This document shows, piece by piece, positions 15,238-23,781 of a stretch of DNA of 50,690 nucleotides. A model generated the notes under the pieces. That model ran no database searches, was not told the origin of the DNA, and worked only from the letters and a program-made list of their open reading frames with translations. Source of the DNA: Streptococcaceae bacterium (GTDB taxonomy: Bacteria; Bacillota; Bacilli; Lactobacillales; Streptococcaceae); NCBI GenBank assembly GCA_031253335.1, contig JAIRWF010000030.1, forward strand, positions 1 through 50,690, written 5' to 3'. Every line of letters begins with the position of its first letter. Within the stretch, counting starts at the first letter, position 1. The position numbers and the translations under genes are program-made.

Positions 15238-16110
15238 TTATTTCTCAATAATGTTAAGTGTACGTTTGAAGTTGTTTGCTAAGACCGTTTCACCTAAAAG
15301 CTCTAGCGCTTCAATGATTGCGTACATCTGAGAGATCGACTCTTTCTTTTTACTCTCCAAATATTCTATACAGGCTTCAGCAAAGCGGAACTCAGCTTTA
15401 TGAAAAATCATATCATGATAAATACCGAGGGACTTCACAGCGGAAAGATATTGATTGGCAAGAGGAAGGTAATTTTCCTCTATTGACGTGGCAAGAGCAT
15501 TAAAGAGAACATTAAGGATAGCATTATGCGTTCGATGATTGTTCTTAAAAATATTGTTGTTATCAAGCATTTTCAAAATGTATCGATGGGTATTGATAAG
15601 ACCATCATAATTCATTAAATAAATCATTAGTTTACACTCGAAAGTTCCAAAATAGTGAGTCTTATCCAAATAGCTGTGTATGCGATGAAGATCATGGGAG
15701 GTGACAAGTTCTGGCTTGCTTTTCGCAATGGAAAGGTGACCACGTAAAATACTTTCCTGAAGTTTCCAGAAAGTTGTTTGATTACCTGTTTTACACATCT
15801 TAGAAGCGTAACTCAGGTTTTCTTCAATTTCTGAAATATTGAGAGAACTATTTGCGTTTGAAATATCAAAAATTTTCCAGAGGCTTTGACCGGTTTCATT
15901 CGAATAGAAACTTTCAAATTCATTGCTTTCAATTAGCAAAGCATCGAGGATATGATAAAACTTTTCGCTTGAAATGTCACTTTTTCCACTCTCAAAACGA
16001 GAAAGCTGTGCAATAGAGATAGTTTTACTAGCGATCTCTTTGAGATAGAAGCCTTTTGCTAAACGAATTTTCTTGATAAGTGGGCCAAATTGCAGTTTTT
16101 TATAGTCCAT
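15238..16110 (-). CDS. Rgg/GadR/MutR-family transcriptional regulator
   Basis: A 290-residue protein with an N-terminal XRE helix-turn-helix (LIKKIRLAKGFYLKEIASKTISIAQLSRFESGKSDIS, residues 12-48) and a long helical C-terminal domain, the layout of Rgg regulators. Rgg proteins of streptococci and lactococci bind short hydrophobic peptide pheromones. The gene is divergent from a lipoprotein gene (16303), with 192 bp between them. Gene pair and intergenic region together are bracketed by the duplicated 3' end of the 5'-nucleotidase gene, so they were probably acquired as a unit. I see no classical SHP pheromone gene beside it. Confidence 0.85.
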   Translation of the reverse strand: MDYKKLQFGPLIKKIRLAKGFYLKEIASKTISIAQLSRFESGKSDISSEKFYHILDALLIESNEFESFYSNETGQSLWKIFDISNANSSLNISEIEENLSYASKMCKTGNQTTFWKLQESILRGHLSIAKSKPELVTSHDLHRIHSYLDKTHYFGTFECKLMIYLMNYDGLINTHRYILKMLDNNNIFKNNHRTHNAILNVLFNALATSIEENYLPLANQYLSAVKSLGIYHDMIFHKAEFRFAEACIEYLESKKKESISQMYAIIEALELLGETVLANNFKRTLNIIEK

Positions 16111-16302
16111 ATAATTATTATACTGTGTTTGTAATGGAAAAATGAATATTTAAATATAAATAGTTGCATATCTGTAAATGTGGTTTTAGAATAGTCAAAA
16201 TTTTATTCATAGGTTTGTGTTATTGGAAAAGCGATTATGTTATTTTTGATTTGTGAATTTGATTTTAGCAAATTCAACGAATAATATTAGAAGAGGTGGA
16301 AA

Positions 16303-16950
16303 ATGAAGAAAATATTTGTTTCTCTCATTGGATTATTACTATTAGTTGGTATTACAGCATGTGCAGCGCCAAAAGGACAAGCACAGTACAAGAGTATTGT
16401 TGCAGACTATACAAAGCAGCTTGATACTGCTGGAAAAAATGGGGCTACTGACTTAAATACTCAGGCTAACGCGAACGTACAGGGGACTGCAGGGTTAGAT
16501 TCAATTTATAAATCCGAAATTGCAAAAATGCAAACAATTTCTGATGCTGCAACAAAGAAGCTTGATGCAGTGAAAGGTGTTGATGAATCTGTCTATACAA
16601 AGCAGCTTGCTAACATGGTAGAAAATGCTGAAAAACCTATAAAAAGTGCATATTCAGCAAATCAAGCAGATTTGACAGATAGTGAGTTTGAAAATGAACT
16701 TAATGCAGGTAAGAAGCTGAATGGAAAGAAAGTAGAATTTACTGTAACTGATATTCAACCTCAGATGTTATTAGGTTTTGATTTGGATGCTGGCCAGCAC
16801 TTGAATTTTGTTAGTTATTCAAACCCTGGATATAAAGTTGGGGATAAGCTCATTGTACGTGTAGATTATGTTGAAAGCTTCATGGGATCATGGATTATTA
16901 AATATACAAAGATTCCAATTGTCTCAATAACGACGAGTACAAGCAAATAA
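16303..16950 (+). CDS. Lipoprotein of unknown function, divergent from rgg
   Basis: A 215-residue protein behind GAGGTGG. The signal peptide ends in a lipobox ITAC (Cys20), so it should be lipid-anchored outside the membrane. Residues 25-130 are helical and rich in Lys, Gln and Asn. Residues 140-205 look like a small beta domain (VEFTVTDIQPQMLLGF, YKVGDKLIVRVDYVE) resembling an OB-like fold, which is a guess. The region before Cys20 (LLLLVGITA) is the kind of hydrophobic segment that is processed into peptide pheromones in related bacteria. The neighbouring Rgg regulator may control this gene or sense the peptide. Confidence 0.7.
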   Translation: MKKIFVSLIGLLLLVGITACAAPKGQAQYKSIVADYTKQLDTAGKNGATDLNTQANANVQGTAGLDSIYKSEIAKMQTISDAATKKLDAVKGVDESVYTKQLANMVENAEKPIKSAYSANQADLTDSEFENELNAGKKLNGKKVEFTVTDIQPQMLLGFDLDAGQHLNFVSYSNPGYKVGDKLIVRVDYVESFMGSWIIKYTKIPIVSITTSTSK

Positions 16951-17163
16951 GAAACATCTTTAAGACCTCAACTTTTTCGAAGTTCAAAGCAGTAAAAAAC
17001 TTGGTAAATAAAAACAGCAGAAAGAAATTATAGGCAAATTGCAAGAGTAAGTTAGCCAGTTTGTGACTTCTGGAATGAACTCTTGTAGTGAAACATTTTT
17101 CGTGGATAATGATTTATCCAGTTTTCAATCTAAGCTACTCTTTCTGGGGTGATTTTCTTTGTT

Positions 17164-17276
17164 CCTTACCAGCAACTGGCGATAGCATAACGCCTACAAC
17201 AGAGCTCCTCGGTATCTCACTCCTTGCAGGTGCCGCTACCCTCGTCTCTCTCAAAAAACGTCGCAAAGCGCGCTAA
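17164..17276 (+). pseudogene. Duplicated 3' end (LPXTG signal) of the 5'-nucleotidase gene
   Basis: 17164-17255 matches 15029-15120 at 91 of 92 bases and encodes the same LPATGDS sorting signal and hydrophobic anchor. The basic tail (KKRRKAR) differs. No domain precedes it. A 62-codon ORF beginning at 17088 is only unrelated sequence that happens to be in frame. It is a gene-end relic bounding the rgg-lipoprotein insertion. Confidence 0.85.
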
Positions 17277-17288
17277 ACTTCATACAAA

Positions 17289-17308
17289 GCGCCTTCGGGC
17301 GTTTTTTT
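17289..17308 (+). terminator. Terminator behind the duplicated sorting signal
   Basis: GCGCC-TTCG-GGCGT hairpin followed by seven Ts, related to the terminator at 15154. Confidence 0.8.
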
Positions 17309-17320
17309 ATTAGACTCCTT

Positions 17321-17417
17321 GTCAACTGATATGGATGGAGAGTATCAGCTGAGTTTGATTATTTACTATGCTTTTTGCGTATACAAAAAATCTGATATGG
17401 AGGTTATCCGTATCAGA
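17321..17417. promoter_or_regulatory. Pair of related inverted repeats upstream of secA
   Basis: Two hairpins share the half-site CTGATATGGA. The first pairs CTGATA with TATCAG within 17326-17351. The second pairs TCTGATATGGA (17391-17401) with TCCGTATCAGA (17407-17417), with one wobble pair. They lie 35-130 bp upstream of the secA promoter and could be operators, since they precede the -35. Confidence 0.35.
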
Positions 17418-17451
17418 TATTATAGAACTTTTTTGTCTGTTACAGAAGTGT

Positions 17452-17480
17452 TTGCTAAAATAACCAAAAAATGCTACAAT
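17452..17480 (+). promoter_or_regulatory. Promoter of secA
   Basis: TTGCTA (17452-17457), 17-bp spacer, TACAAT (17475-17480) with an upstream TG (extended -10). The leader is about 35 nt and carries the ribosome binding site GGAGAAG. Confidence 0.7.
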
Positions 17481-17518
17481 ATAACAGATTGACACCAGTT
17501 TCAAGAATGGAGAAGTAA

Positions 17519-20206
17519 ATGCCAAATATTGTTCAACGTATTGTTGAAAATGACCGTTCTGAGTTGCGCCGCTTGCACCGGATGGCTCGCAAAGTCGAAT
17601 CGTTCGCAGATGAGATGGAAGCATTATCTGATGATGAGCTAAAGGCAAAGACGCCCGAGTTCAAAGCGCGCGTCCAAGAAGAGATAGGAAACGGAAAAAC
17701 TCTCGAAAGTGCCCTCGATGATATTCTCTACGAGGCTTTTGCTGTCTGCCGAGAAGCTGCAAAGCGTGTCTTGGGCCTTTTCCCATTCCATGTTCAGATC
17801 ATGGGAGGAATTGTACTCCATCATGGAGACATCCCAGAGATGCGAACAGGGGAAGGAAAGACCTTGACGGCTACGATGCCTGTGTATCTTAACGCACTCT
17901 CGGGTCAGGGTGTCCACGTTGTGACCGTCAATGAATACCTTTCAACCCGTGATGCGGAGGAGATGGGAGAACTGTACAACTGGCTAGGCCTTTCAATCGG
18001 GATTAACTTGAACTCCAAGTCGCCTGAAGAAAAGCGTGAAGCCTACAACTGCGACATTACCTATTCGACATCTGCTGAGTTGGGCTTTGACTATCTACGG
18101 GATAACATGGTTGTCCGCAAGGAAGACATGACGCAACGTGGACTTAACTATGCCCTAGTTGATGAGGTGGACTCCATCTTGATTGATGAAGCACGTACAC
18201 CACTAATTATCTCAGGCCAGGCCTCAGGAAACTCAGGCCTCTACGCGCGTGCTGACCAGTTTGCAAAAACTTTGCATGGCCAGAACTTTAATGATCCAGA
18301 AGGCGACTACGAAGAAGGCGATGACTACAAGATTGACATCCCTTCAAAGACGATTGGCTTGACCGAGGAAGGTATTGATAAAGCTGAGCGTTTCTTCGGG
18401 ATTGATAATCTCTATGACATCGAAAACGCAGCGCTCACACACTTCATTGATAATGCCATTCGTGCGAACTTTATCATGTTGACAGATATTGACTACATGG
18501 TTGATGAAAATCAAGAGGTCCTCATCATAGACTCCTTTACAGGCCGTACGATGCCTGGACGTCGTTTCTCAGATGGACTTCACCAAGCTTTAGAGGCCAA
18601 GATGGGCGTACCTGTCCAAGATGAAGCGAAAACATCTGCGACTGTTACCATTCAGAACTATTTCCGTATGTACAATAAGCTCTCGGGCATGACGGGTACA
18701 GCAAAGACAGAGGCCGAAGAGTTCCGCGAGACTTACAATATTCAGATTATTCCAATCCCGACAAACCGTCCTGTACAGCGACTTGACCAACCTGATCTGC
18801 TCTATCCAACCTTGGACTCGAAGTTTAATGCGGTGATAGAAGACGTTAAAGAGCGTCATGCCCAAGGGCAGCCAATTCTGATTGGTACGGTTGCCGTTGA
18901 GACCTCTGAGATTATCTCCAAAAAACTCCAACAGGCCAAAATTCCGCATGAGGTCTTGAATGCCAAGAATCACTTTAAAGAAGCACAAATCATCATGAAC
19001 GCAGGTCAGCAAGGCGCAGTAACTATCGCAACCAATATGGCTGGTCGTGGAACGGATATTAAGCTTGGCCCAGGTGTTAAGGAACACGAAGACCCTTATT
19101 TCCGTGGCTTAGCGGTCATCGGTACGGAGCGTCACGAGTCTCGCCGTATTGATAACCAGCTGCGTGGACGTGCAGGCCGTCAGGGAGACCCAGGAAGTTC
19201 ACAGTTTTATTTATCCCTTGAAGATGACTTGATGAAACGATTTGGGTCAGAGCGCGTCTCTCAAGTCCTCGACCGCTTCCGCATCACGGGAGAAGACGCT
19301 GTGATTAAGTCAAAGCTCATCACTAACCAGATTGAGTCAGCACAAAAGCGTGTCGAAGGGAATAACTATGATTCGCGTAAACAAACGCTTCAATATGATG
19401 ATGTGATGCGTGAGCAACGTGAAGTTATTTACAATCAGCGTTACCGTGTGATCTGTGAAGATGAAGACATGACCCCAGAGATTTTGGGGATGTTCCAACG
19501 TGCGGTTGAACGTATGATAGATGGTTATGTTCTAGCTGGTGGAGGAAAGATTCGCGATGAACAGTGGCGTGATTTGTATGTGACTCTGCAAGCAACTTTC
19601 TTGCCAGATGACACAAGGGTCAAAGAAAAAGACCTCGAAGAACTAGATCCTGAAGAACTTAAAGACTTTATCTTTGAAGATGTCCAAAGGACTTATTATT
19701 CTCAGATGGAGAAACTTGAAGAACCAACGCGTCAAGTTGAGTTCCAGCGTGCGGTCATCCTTCGTGTGGTAGATAATAAATGGGCAGACCACATTGACCA
19801 GCTTGATCAGATGCGTCAAGCCGTTGGCTTGCGTGGCTATGCTCAAAATACGCCTATTGTTGAATATCAAGAGGAATCTTTCCGCTTGTTTACGGATATG
19901 ATTGCGGGTATTGAGTTCGAGATTACACGACTCATGGTGAAAGCTCAAATCCATCCACAAGAAGCGCAGCAGCAAGCGCAACCTCAGCAAGCGGTACAGT
20001 CCAGACGAACTCCAAGTCCTCAGAATATGACCATGGCACAACAAGCTCAAGCTGCCGTCCAGCCTCAGCAGATGGTAGCGGTTCAGCCACAGGCGATTGA
20101 TCCTTCTCGGATTGATTTCTCAAAAGTTGGTCGAAATGAAGCCTGCCCGTGTGGTTCTGGTAAAAAGTTTAAAAACTGTCACGGAAGAAATCTTGGTGTG
20201 ATGTAA
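17519..20206 (+). CDS. secA: Preprotein translocase ATPase SecA
   Basis: SecA motor of the Sec export pathway, 895 residues by the GTG/ATG-proximal start; the methionine is the ATG around 17521. The DEAD motor has GEGKT Walker A ([14 protein letters not shown]), [20 protein letters not shown] and [11 protein letters not shown]. The C-terminus has a Gln/Ala-rich linker and the zinc-binding tail [16 protein letters not shown], which binds SecB or ribosomes. This is the housekeeping SecA, not the shorter SecA2. It has its own promoter and is followed by a short palindrome and the DAHP synthase gene. Confidence 0.95.
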   Translation: MPNIVQRIVENDRSELRRLHRMARKVESFADEMEALSDDELKAKTPEFKARVQEEIGNGKTLESALDDILYEAFAVCREAAKRVLGLFPFHVQIMGGIVLHHGDIPEMRTGEGKTLTATMPVYLNALSGQGVHVVTVNEYLSTRDAEEMGELYNWLGLSIGINLNSKSPEEKREAYNCDITYSTSAELGFDYLRDNMVVRKEDMTQRGLNYALVDEVDSILIDEARTPLIISGQASGNSGLYARADQFAKTLHGQNFNDPEGDYEEGDDYKIDIPSKTIGLTEEGIDKAERFFGIDNLYDIENAALTHFIDNAIRANFIMLTDIDYMVDENQEVLIIDSFTGRTMPGRRFSDGLHQALEAKMGVPVQDEAKTSATVTIQNYFRMYNKLSGMTGTAKTEAEEFRETYNIQIIPIPTNRPVQRLDQPDLLYPTLDSKFNAVIEDVKERHAQGQPILIGTVAVETSEIISKKLQQAKIPHEVLNAKNHFKEAQIIMNAGQQGAVTIATNMAGRGTDIKLGPGVKEHEDPYFRGLAVIGTERHESRRIDNQLRGRAGRQGDPGSSQFYLSLEDDLMKRFGSERVSQVLDRFRITGEDAVIKSKLITNQIESAQKRVEGNNYDSRKQTLQYDDVMREQREVIYNQRYRVICEDEDMTPEILGMFQRAVERMIDGYVLAGGGKIRDEQWRDLYVTLQATFLPDDTRVKEKDLEELDPEELKDFIFEDVQRTYYSQMEKLEEPTRQVEFQRAVILRVVDNKWADHIDQLDQMRQAVGLRGYAQNTPIVEYQEESFRLFTDMIAGIEFEITRLMVKAQIHPQEAQQQAQPQQAVQSRRTPSPQNMTMAQQAQAAVQPQQMVAVQPQAIDPSRIDFSKVGRNEACPCGSGKKFKNCHGRNLGVM

Positions 20207-20222
20207 CAATAAAACTTGAATA

Positions 20223-20240
20223 AGCGCTCAAATGAGCGCT
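20223..20240 (+). terminator. Palindromic hairpin between secA and the DAHP synthase gene
   Basis: AGCGCTCA and TGAGCGCT form a near-perfect palindrome. There is no T-run, so termination would be weak. The ATG at 20232 lies within it, which argues against that ATG as the start of the next gene. Confidence 0.4.
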
Positions 20241-20264
20241 ATTCAAAAAATTAGAAAGTATAGT

Positions 20265-21287
20265 ATGTTCAAACAAATTGGTCAACGCATTGATCTGGAC
20301 GAAGTTAAAGCACATAGCCGTCTTAAAGGAGACGTCCTCAAAAACAAGCTGGCGCGTGATGAGGAACTTAGAAACATCATTACTGGAAAAGATGATCGTC
20401 TGCTCCTTGTGATTGGACCCTGTTCTTCGGATAATGAAAAAGCTGCACTTGAATACGCAAAGCGTTTAGCAGCTTTGCAAGAAAAGGTCTCTGACAAAAT
20501 TTTCATGGTGATGCGCGTCTATACAGCAAAACCACGTACTAATGGGGATGGGTATAAGGGCTTAATCCACTCACCAGATCCTATGGAGTCCCAAGACTTG
20601 CTCAATGGAATTCGTGCAGTCCGTGACTTACACTATAAGGTCATCACAGAAACTGGATTAACGACAGCGGACGAGATGCTCTATGCTGAAAATTACAAAC
20701 TTGTCGATGATTTGGTCAGCTACCATGCAATCGGGGCTCGCTCTGTCGAAGACCAGGAACATCGCTTTGTGGCGTCAGGAATTGATGCGCCCGTTGGAAT
20801 GAAAAATCCTACCTCGGGAAATCTAAATGTTATGTTCAATGCCATCCACGCAGCACAGGCGTCACAGACTTTCTTGTACAATTATGCAGAAGTTGAAACT
20901 GAGGGAAACCCCTTGGCGCATGCGATTTTACGTGGTGCGATGAACGAATATGGTCACCACGTGCCAAACTACTATACGGATAATGTCTTAGATGCGATTG
21001 CTGCCTATGAAAAACTTGGACTTCAAAATCCATTTATCCTGATTGATACGAATCATGATAACTCTGGCAAGAAATTTATGGAGCAAATCCGAATTATTCG
21101 TCAGACACTGATTAACCGTGCTTGGGACGAGAAAATTCGTAAATATGTACGGGGCTTCATGGTTGAAAGCTATCTCGAAGATGGCAGACAAGATAAACCG
21201 GATGTCTTTGGGAAGTCTATCACAGACCCATGTCTTGGTTGGGATAAGACAGAGCAGCTTGTGCTGGAGATGCACGAAACCCTATAA
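20265..21287 (+). CDS. aroF: 3-deoxy-7-phosphoheptulonate (DAHP) synthase
   Basis: Class I DAHP synthase of 340 residues, which joins phosphoenolpyruvate and erythrose-4-phosphate at the entry of the shikimate pathway. VIGPCSSDN, MRVYTAKPRTNGDGYKGL, GARSVEDQEHR, GMKNPTSGN and DTNHDNSGK are present and include the metal and phosphate ligands. I use the ATG at 20265. The ATG at 20232 (351 residues) lies in a hairpin and would add an unconserved 11-residue stretch. It follows secA on the same strand and is followed after 9 nt by ung. Confidence 0.9.
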   Translation: MFKQIGQRIDLDEVKAHSRLKGDVLKNKLARDEELRNIITGKDDRLLLVIGPCSSDNEKAALEYAKRLAALQEKVSDKIFMVMRVYTAKPRTNGDGYKGLIHSPDPMESQDLLNGIRAVRDLHYKVITETGLTTADEMLYAENYKLVDDLVSYHAIGARSVEDQEHRFVASGIDAPVGMKNPTSGNLNVMFNAIHAAQASQTFLYNYAEVETEGNPLAHAILRGAMNEYGHHVPNYYTDNVLDAIAAYEKLGLQNPFILIDTNHDNSGKKFMEQIRIIRQTLINRAWDEKIRKYVRGFMVESYLEDGRQDKPDVFGKSITDPCLGWDKTEQLVLEMHETL

Positions 21288-21296
21288 AAGTCAGCT

Positions 21297-21950
21297 ATGA
21301 AAAAATCGGACTGGTCGGAACCACTTCGCAAGCGTTTGCCCAAAGACTATTTTACTCAAATGCTTGCGTTTATCAATCAGGTCTATCGCGAGGATGAAAT
21401 TTATCCGCCTGAGGAGAAAGTATTTGCGGCGCTTGAGTTGACGAGCCTTGCTGCGACGAAGGTAATTATCGTTGGCCAAGATCCATATCCGCAGCCAGGG
21501 AAGGCACAAGGACTATCATTTAGCTACCCTGCAGATTACAAGGTGACGCGAGCTGACTCGATTAGCAATATCCAGAAAGAGCTTTCTCAAGAAGGCTTTG
21601 AGAAAAAAGATAGCGATTTGCGAGCTTGGGCGCAGCAAGGTGTGCTCCTCTTGAATGCAGTGTTAACAGTTCCTAAAGGTGTGTCTAATGGACACAAAGG
21701 AAAAATCTGGGAGCCCTTAACGAGTGAGATTATCCGGATTGCAAGTGACGACGCGCGCCCCAAAGTTTTTTTGCTCTGGGGGGGAGATGCGAGAAAAAAA
21801 GCAAAGCTCGTGACAAATCCTGTCCATCTCGTGATTGAGACGGCTCACCCCTCTCCTATCACGCAGGGCTTTGTTGGTTCCGGTTGTTTTCAAGAAGCTA
21901 ATGAATTCCTCCTAGCAACAGGACAAGTGCCCATAGACTGGGAAAAATAG
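21297..21950 (+). CDS. ung: Uracil-DNA glycosylase
   Basis: Family 1 uracil-DNA glycosylase of 217 residues that removes uracil from DNA at the start of base excision repair. The catalytic water-activating motif GQDPYP (60-65, Asp62), [19 protein letters not shown] and the minor-groove loop HPSPI are present. It starts 9 nt after the DAHP synthase stop. No separate promoter is seen, so it is probably read from upstream. Confidence 0.95.
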   Translation: MKKSDWSEPLRKRLPKDYFTQMLAFINQVYREDEIYPPEEKVFAALELTSLAATKVIIVGQDPYPQPGKAQGLSFSYPADYKVTRADSISNIQKELSQEGFEKKDSDLRAWAQQGVLLLNAVLTVPKGVSNGHKGKIWEPLTSEIIRIASDDARPKVFLLWGGDARKKAKLVTNPVHLVIETAHPSPITQGFVGSGCFQEANEFLLATGQVPIDWEK

Positions 21951-21971
21951 AGAAATGCTAGAAAGATTGCG

Positions 21972-23231
21972 ATGAATATCTTAGATGAATTACAAGCGCG
22001 TGGCCTGGTTTTTCAGACCACCGATGAAAAGGCACTGCGCGAGGCGCTTGACGACGGTGGCATGGTCAAGTTTTATATCGGGTTTGATCCGACGGCAGAT
22101 AGCTTGCATTTAGGATCTCTGGTACCCATTTTGACCATGCGGCGTTTGCAACTTGCGGGTCACAAGCCGATTGCTCTGGTGGGCGGTGCGACCGGCTTAA
22201 TCGGGGATCCTAGCTTCAAGGACGCAGAGCGTTCTTTGCAGACGAAGGAAACCGTGAAAAACTGGTCGTCAAAGATTCGCGACCAGCTGGCGCGCTTTTT
22301 GGACTTTGAAAACGGCGAAAACGCCGCCATCATGGCGAACAACTACGATTGGTTTGAAAGCTTGACGTTCATTGACTTTTTGCGCGATGTCGGGAAATAT
22401 TTCACGGTCAACACCATGATGAGTAAGGAATCCGTGAAAAAGCGCATGGAGACTGGGATCAGCTACACTGAGTTTGCTTACCAGATCATGCAAGGCTATG
22501 ACTTTTTTGCCCTCAATGAGCGCTACGGCGTGACGTTAGAGCTCGGCGGATCCGACCAATGGGGTAACATGACCGCAGGCACGGAGCTTTTGCGCCGTAA
22601 AGCTGACAAGACAGGCCACGTCATCACTTTGCCCTTGATTACAGACTCGACTGGCAAAAAGTTTGGCAAATCCGAGGGGAACGCTGTTTGGCTCGATGCC
22701 ACGAAGACCTCACCTTATGAGATGTACCAATTTTGGCTCAACGTCGATGACGCAGATGCCGTCCGATTTTTGAAACTCTTCACATTCAAAACTTTGGACG
22801 AAATCGCAGAGATTGGCAAAGCTTTTGAAGCCGCGCCGCACGAGCGTTTAGCGCAAAAAGTCCTCGCTGAAGAGGTCGTGACCTTGATTCATGGGAAGGC
22901 CGCGTTTGAAGAAGCGGTGCACATTTCAGAGTTGCTCTTTGCGGGCGACTACAAAGAGCTTGATGCGAAGACCATTTTGACGAGCCTCAAGGGTGTGCCA
23001 AGCTATCAAGTGACGGATTCCGATGACAAGAATATCGTGGAACTTCTCGTTGCAAGCGCGATTGAGTCCTCAAAACGCCAGGCACGCGAAGACGTCACGA
23101 ACGGCGCCATTTATGTCAACGGCGAGCGTGTGCAAGATTTGGATTATACGTTGAGTGCGCGTGACCAGATTGACGGCCAACTCACGGTCATTGGTCGCGG
23201 TAAAAAGAAAAAATTTGTGTTGACCTATTAA
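21972..23231 (+). CDS. tyrS: Tyrosyl-tRNA synthetase
   Basis: Class I TyrRS of 419 residues. It has the HIGH-type motif HLGS (46-49), the GSDQWGN tyrosine-site segment, the KMSKS-type motif KFGKS and a C-terminal S4 RNA-binding domain (residues about 350-419). It starts 21 nt after ung. There is no room for a T-box leader, although tyrS genes of Firmicutes often have one, so tyrosine-responsive control by that route is absent here. Codon use is more G/C-rich than in the flanking genes. Confidence 0.95.
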   Translation: MNILDELQARGLVFQTTDEKALREALDDGGMVKFYIGFDPTADSLHLGSLVPILTMRRLQLAGHKPIALVGGATGLIGDPSFKDAERSLQTKETVKNWSSKIRDQLARFLDFENGENAAIMANNYDWFESLTFIDFLRDVGKYFTVNTMMSKESVKKRMETGISYTEFAYQIMQGYDFFALNERYGVTLELGGSDQWGNMTAGTELLRRKADKTGHVITLPLITDSTGKKFGKSEGNAVWLDATKTSPYEMYQFWLNVDDADAVRFLKLFTFKTLDEIAEIGKAFEAAPHERLAQKVLAEEVVTLIHGKAAFEEAVHISELLFAGDYKELDAKTILTSLKGVPSYQVTDSDDKNIVELLVASAIESSKRQAREDVTNGAIYVNGERVQDLDYTLSARDQIDGQLTVIGRGKKKKFVLTY

Positions 23232-23265
23232 TCATTTTTAGAGATTTGCTTTTAAAAGTGTGCTA

Positions 23266-23271
23266 TAATAA
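23266..23271 (+). promoter_or_regulatory. Extended -10 promoter for the coiled-coil protein gene
   Basis: TGCTATAAT lies about 20 nt before the ATG at 23287. The -35 is weak. The ribosome binding site is GGTAAGGA. Confidence 0.45.
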
Positions 23272-23286
23272 GGGTAAGGAAAAAGT

Positions 23287-23760
23287 ATGGGACAAGATTT
23301 TAACGAACGTCTGAAAGTGATGCGTGAGAAGTATCTTGAAAACTTCCCGCAAGATGAAGCAGAGCAGCAAGCTCAGCTTGAAGCTTTCAAAAAAATGACG
23401 ACAGCGGAAAAGCTTGAGCGTATCCAGTCATCGCTCGATATTTTGGTTGAGAAAAAATCATTGTTTAAAGAAAAATACCATGCCTTAAAAGCTGAGGGAA
23501 AGCTTGATGAGGCGGAAGAGACCATGAGTCATATCCAGATGATTGCCGATAAGATCATGCATCTTGAGGAAAAAATGGCTTGGATACGCTCAGGAGAGAC
23601 TGACCCTGCGAAAAAAGAGCGTTTGAAACGTCAACTTGCAGCTTTGGAGCTGAAGCGTTGCAAGGCTCAGCTTGATAAAAAACACTGTGGCAAGATTGAT
23701 GAAAAGATTGCTGCAAAAAAAGAAGCTTTTATCAAGGCCTACACAAAGAATACAGCGTAA
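23287..23760 (+). CDS. Coiled-coil cytoplasmic protein of unknown function
   Basis: A 157-residue protein made almost entirely of charged helical sequence. Heptad-like runs span about residues 35-155 and there is no signal peptide or membrane segment. Two Cys residues lie in the last third (KRCKAQLDKKHCGK). No family is recognised. It has its own extended -10 promoter and lies 21 nt before nhaP, so the two are probably cotranscribed, which might tie it to ion homeostasis. That link rests only on proximity. Confidence 0.75.
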   Translation: MGQDFNERLKVMREKYLENFPQDEAEQQAQLEAFKKMTTAEKLERIQSSLDILVEKKSLFKEKYHALKAEGKLDEAEETMSHIQMIADKIMHLEEKMAWIRSGETDPAKKERLKRQLAALELKRCKAQLDKKHCGKIDEKIAAKKEAFIKAYTKNTA

Positions 23761-23781
23761 TCGCGACACAGAAAGGAAGAC

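Noticed and set aside
16237-16284. A 15-codon ORF (MLFLICEFDFSKFNE) between rgg and the lipoprotein gene, considered as an SHP pheromone
   Set aside because: It lacks the basic N-terminus and hydrophobic, Asp-starting C-terminus of SHP peptides, and its ribosome binding site is weak.
17088-17276. A 62-codon ORF ending in a complete LPXTG sorting signal, as if a mini surface protein
   Set aside because: No signal peptide or domain precedes LPATG, no ribosome binding site is evident, and the signal is a 91/92-base copy of the 5'-nucleotidase 3' end. It is a relic.
21951-21971. A T-box riboswitch for tyrS
   Set aside because: Only 21 nt separate ung and tyrS and no T-box, specifier stem or terminator fits.
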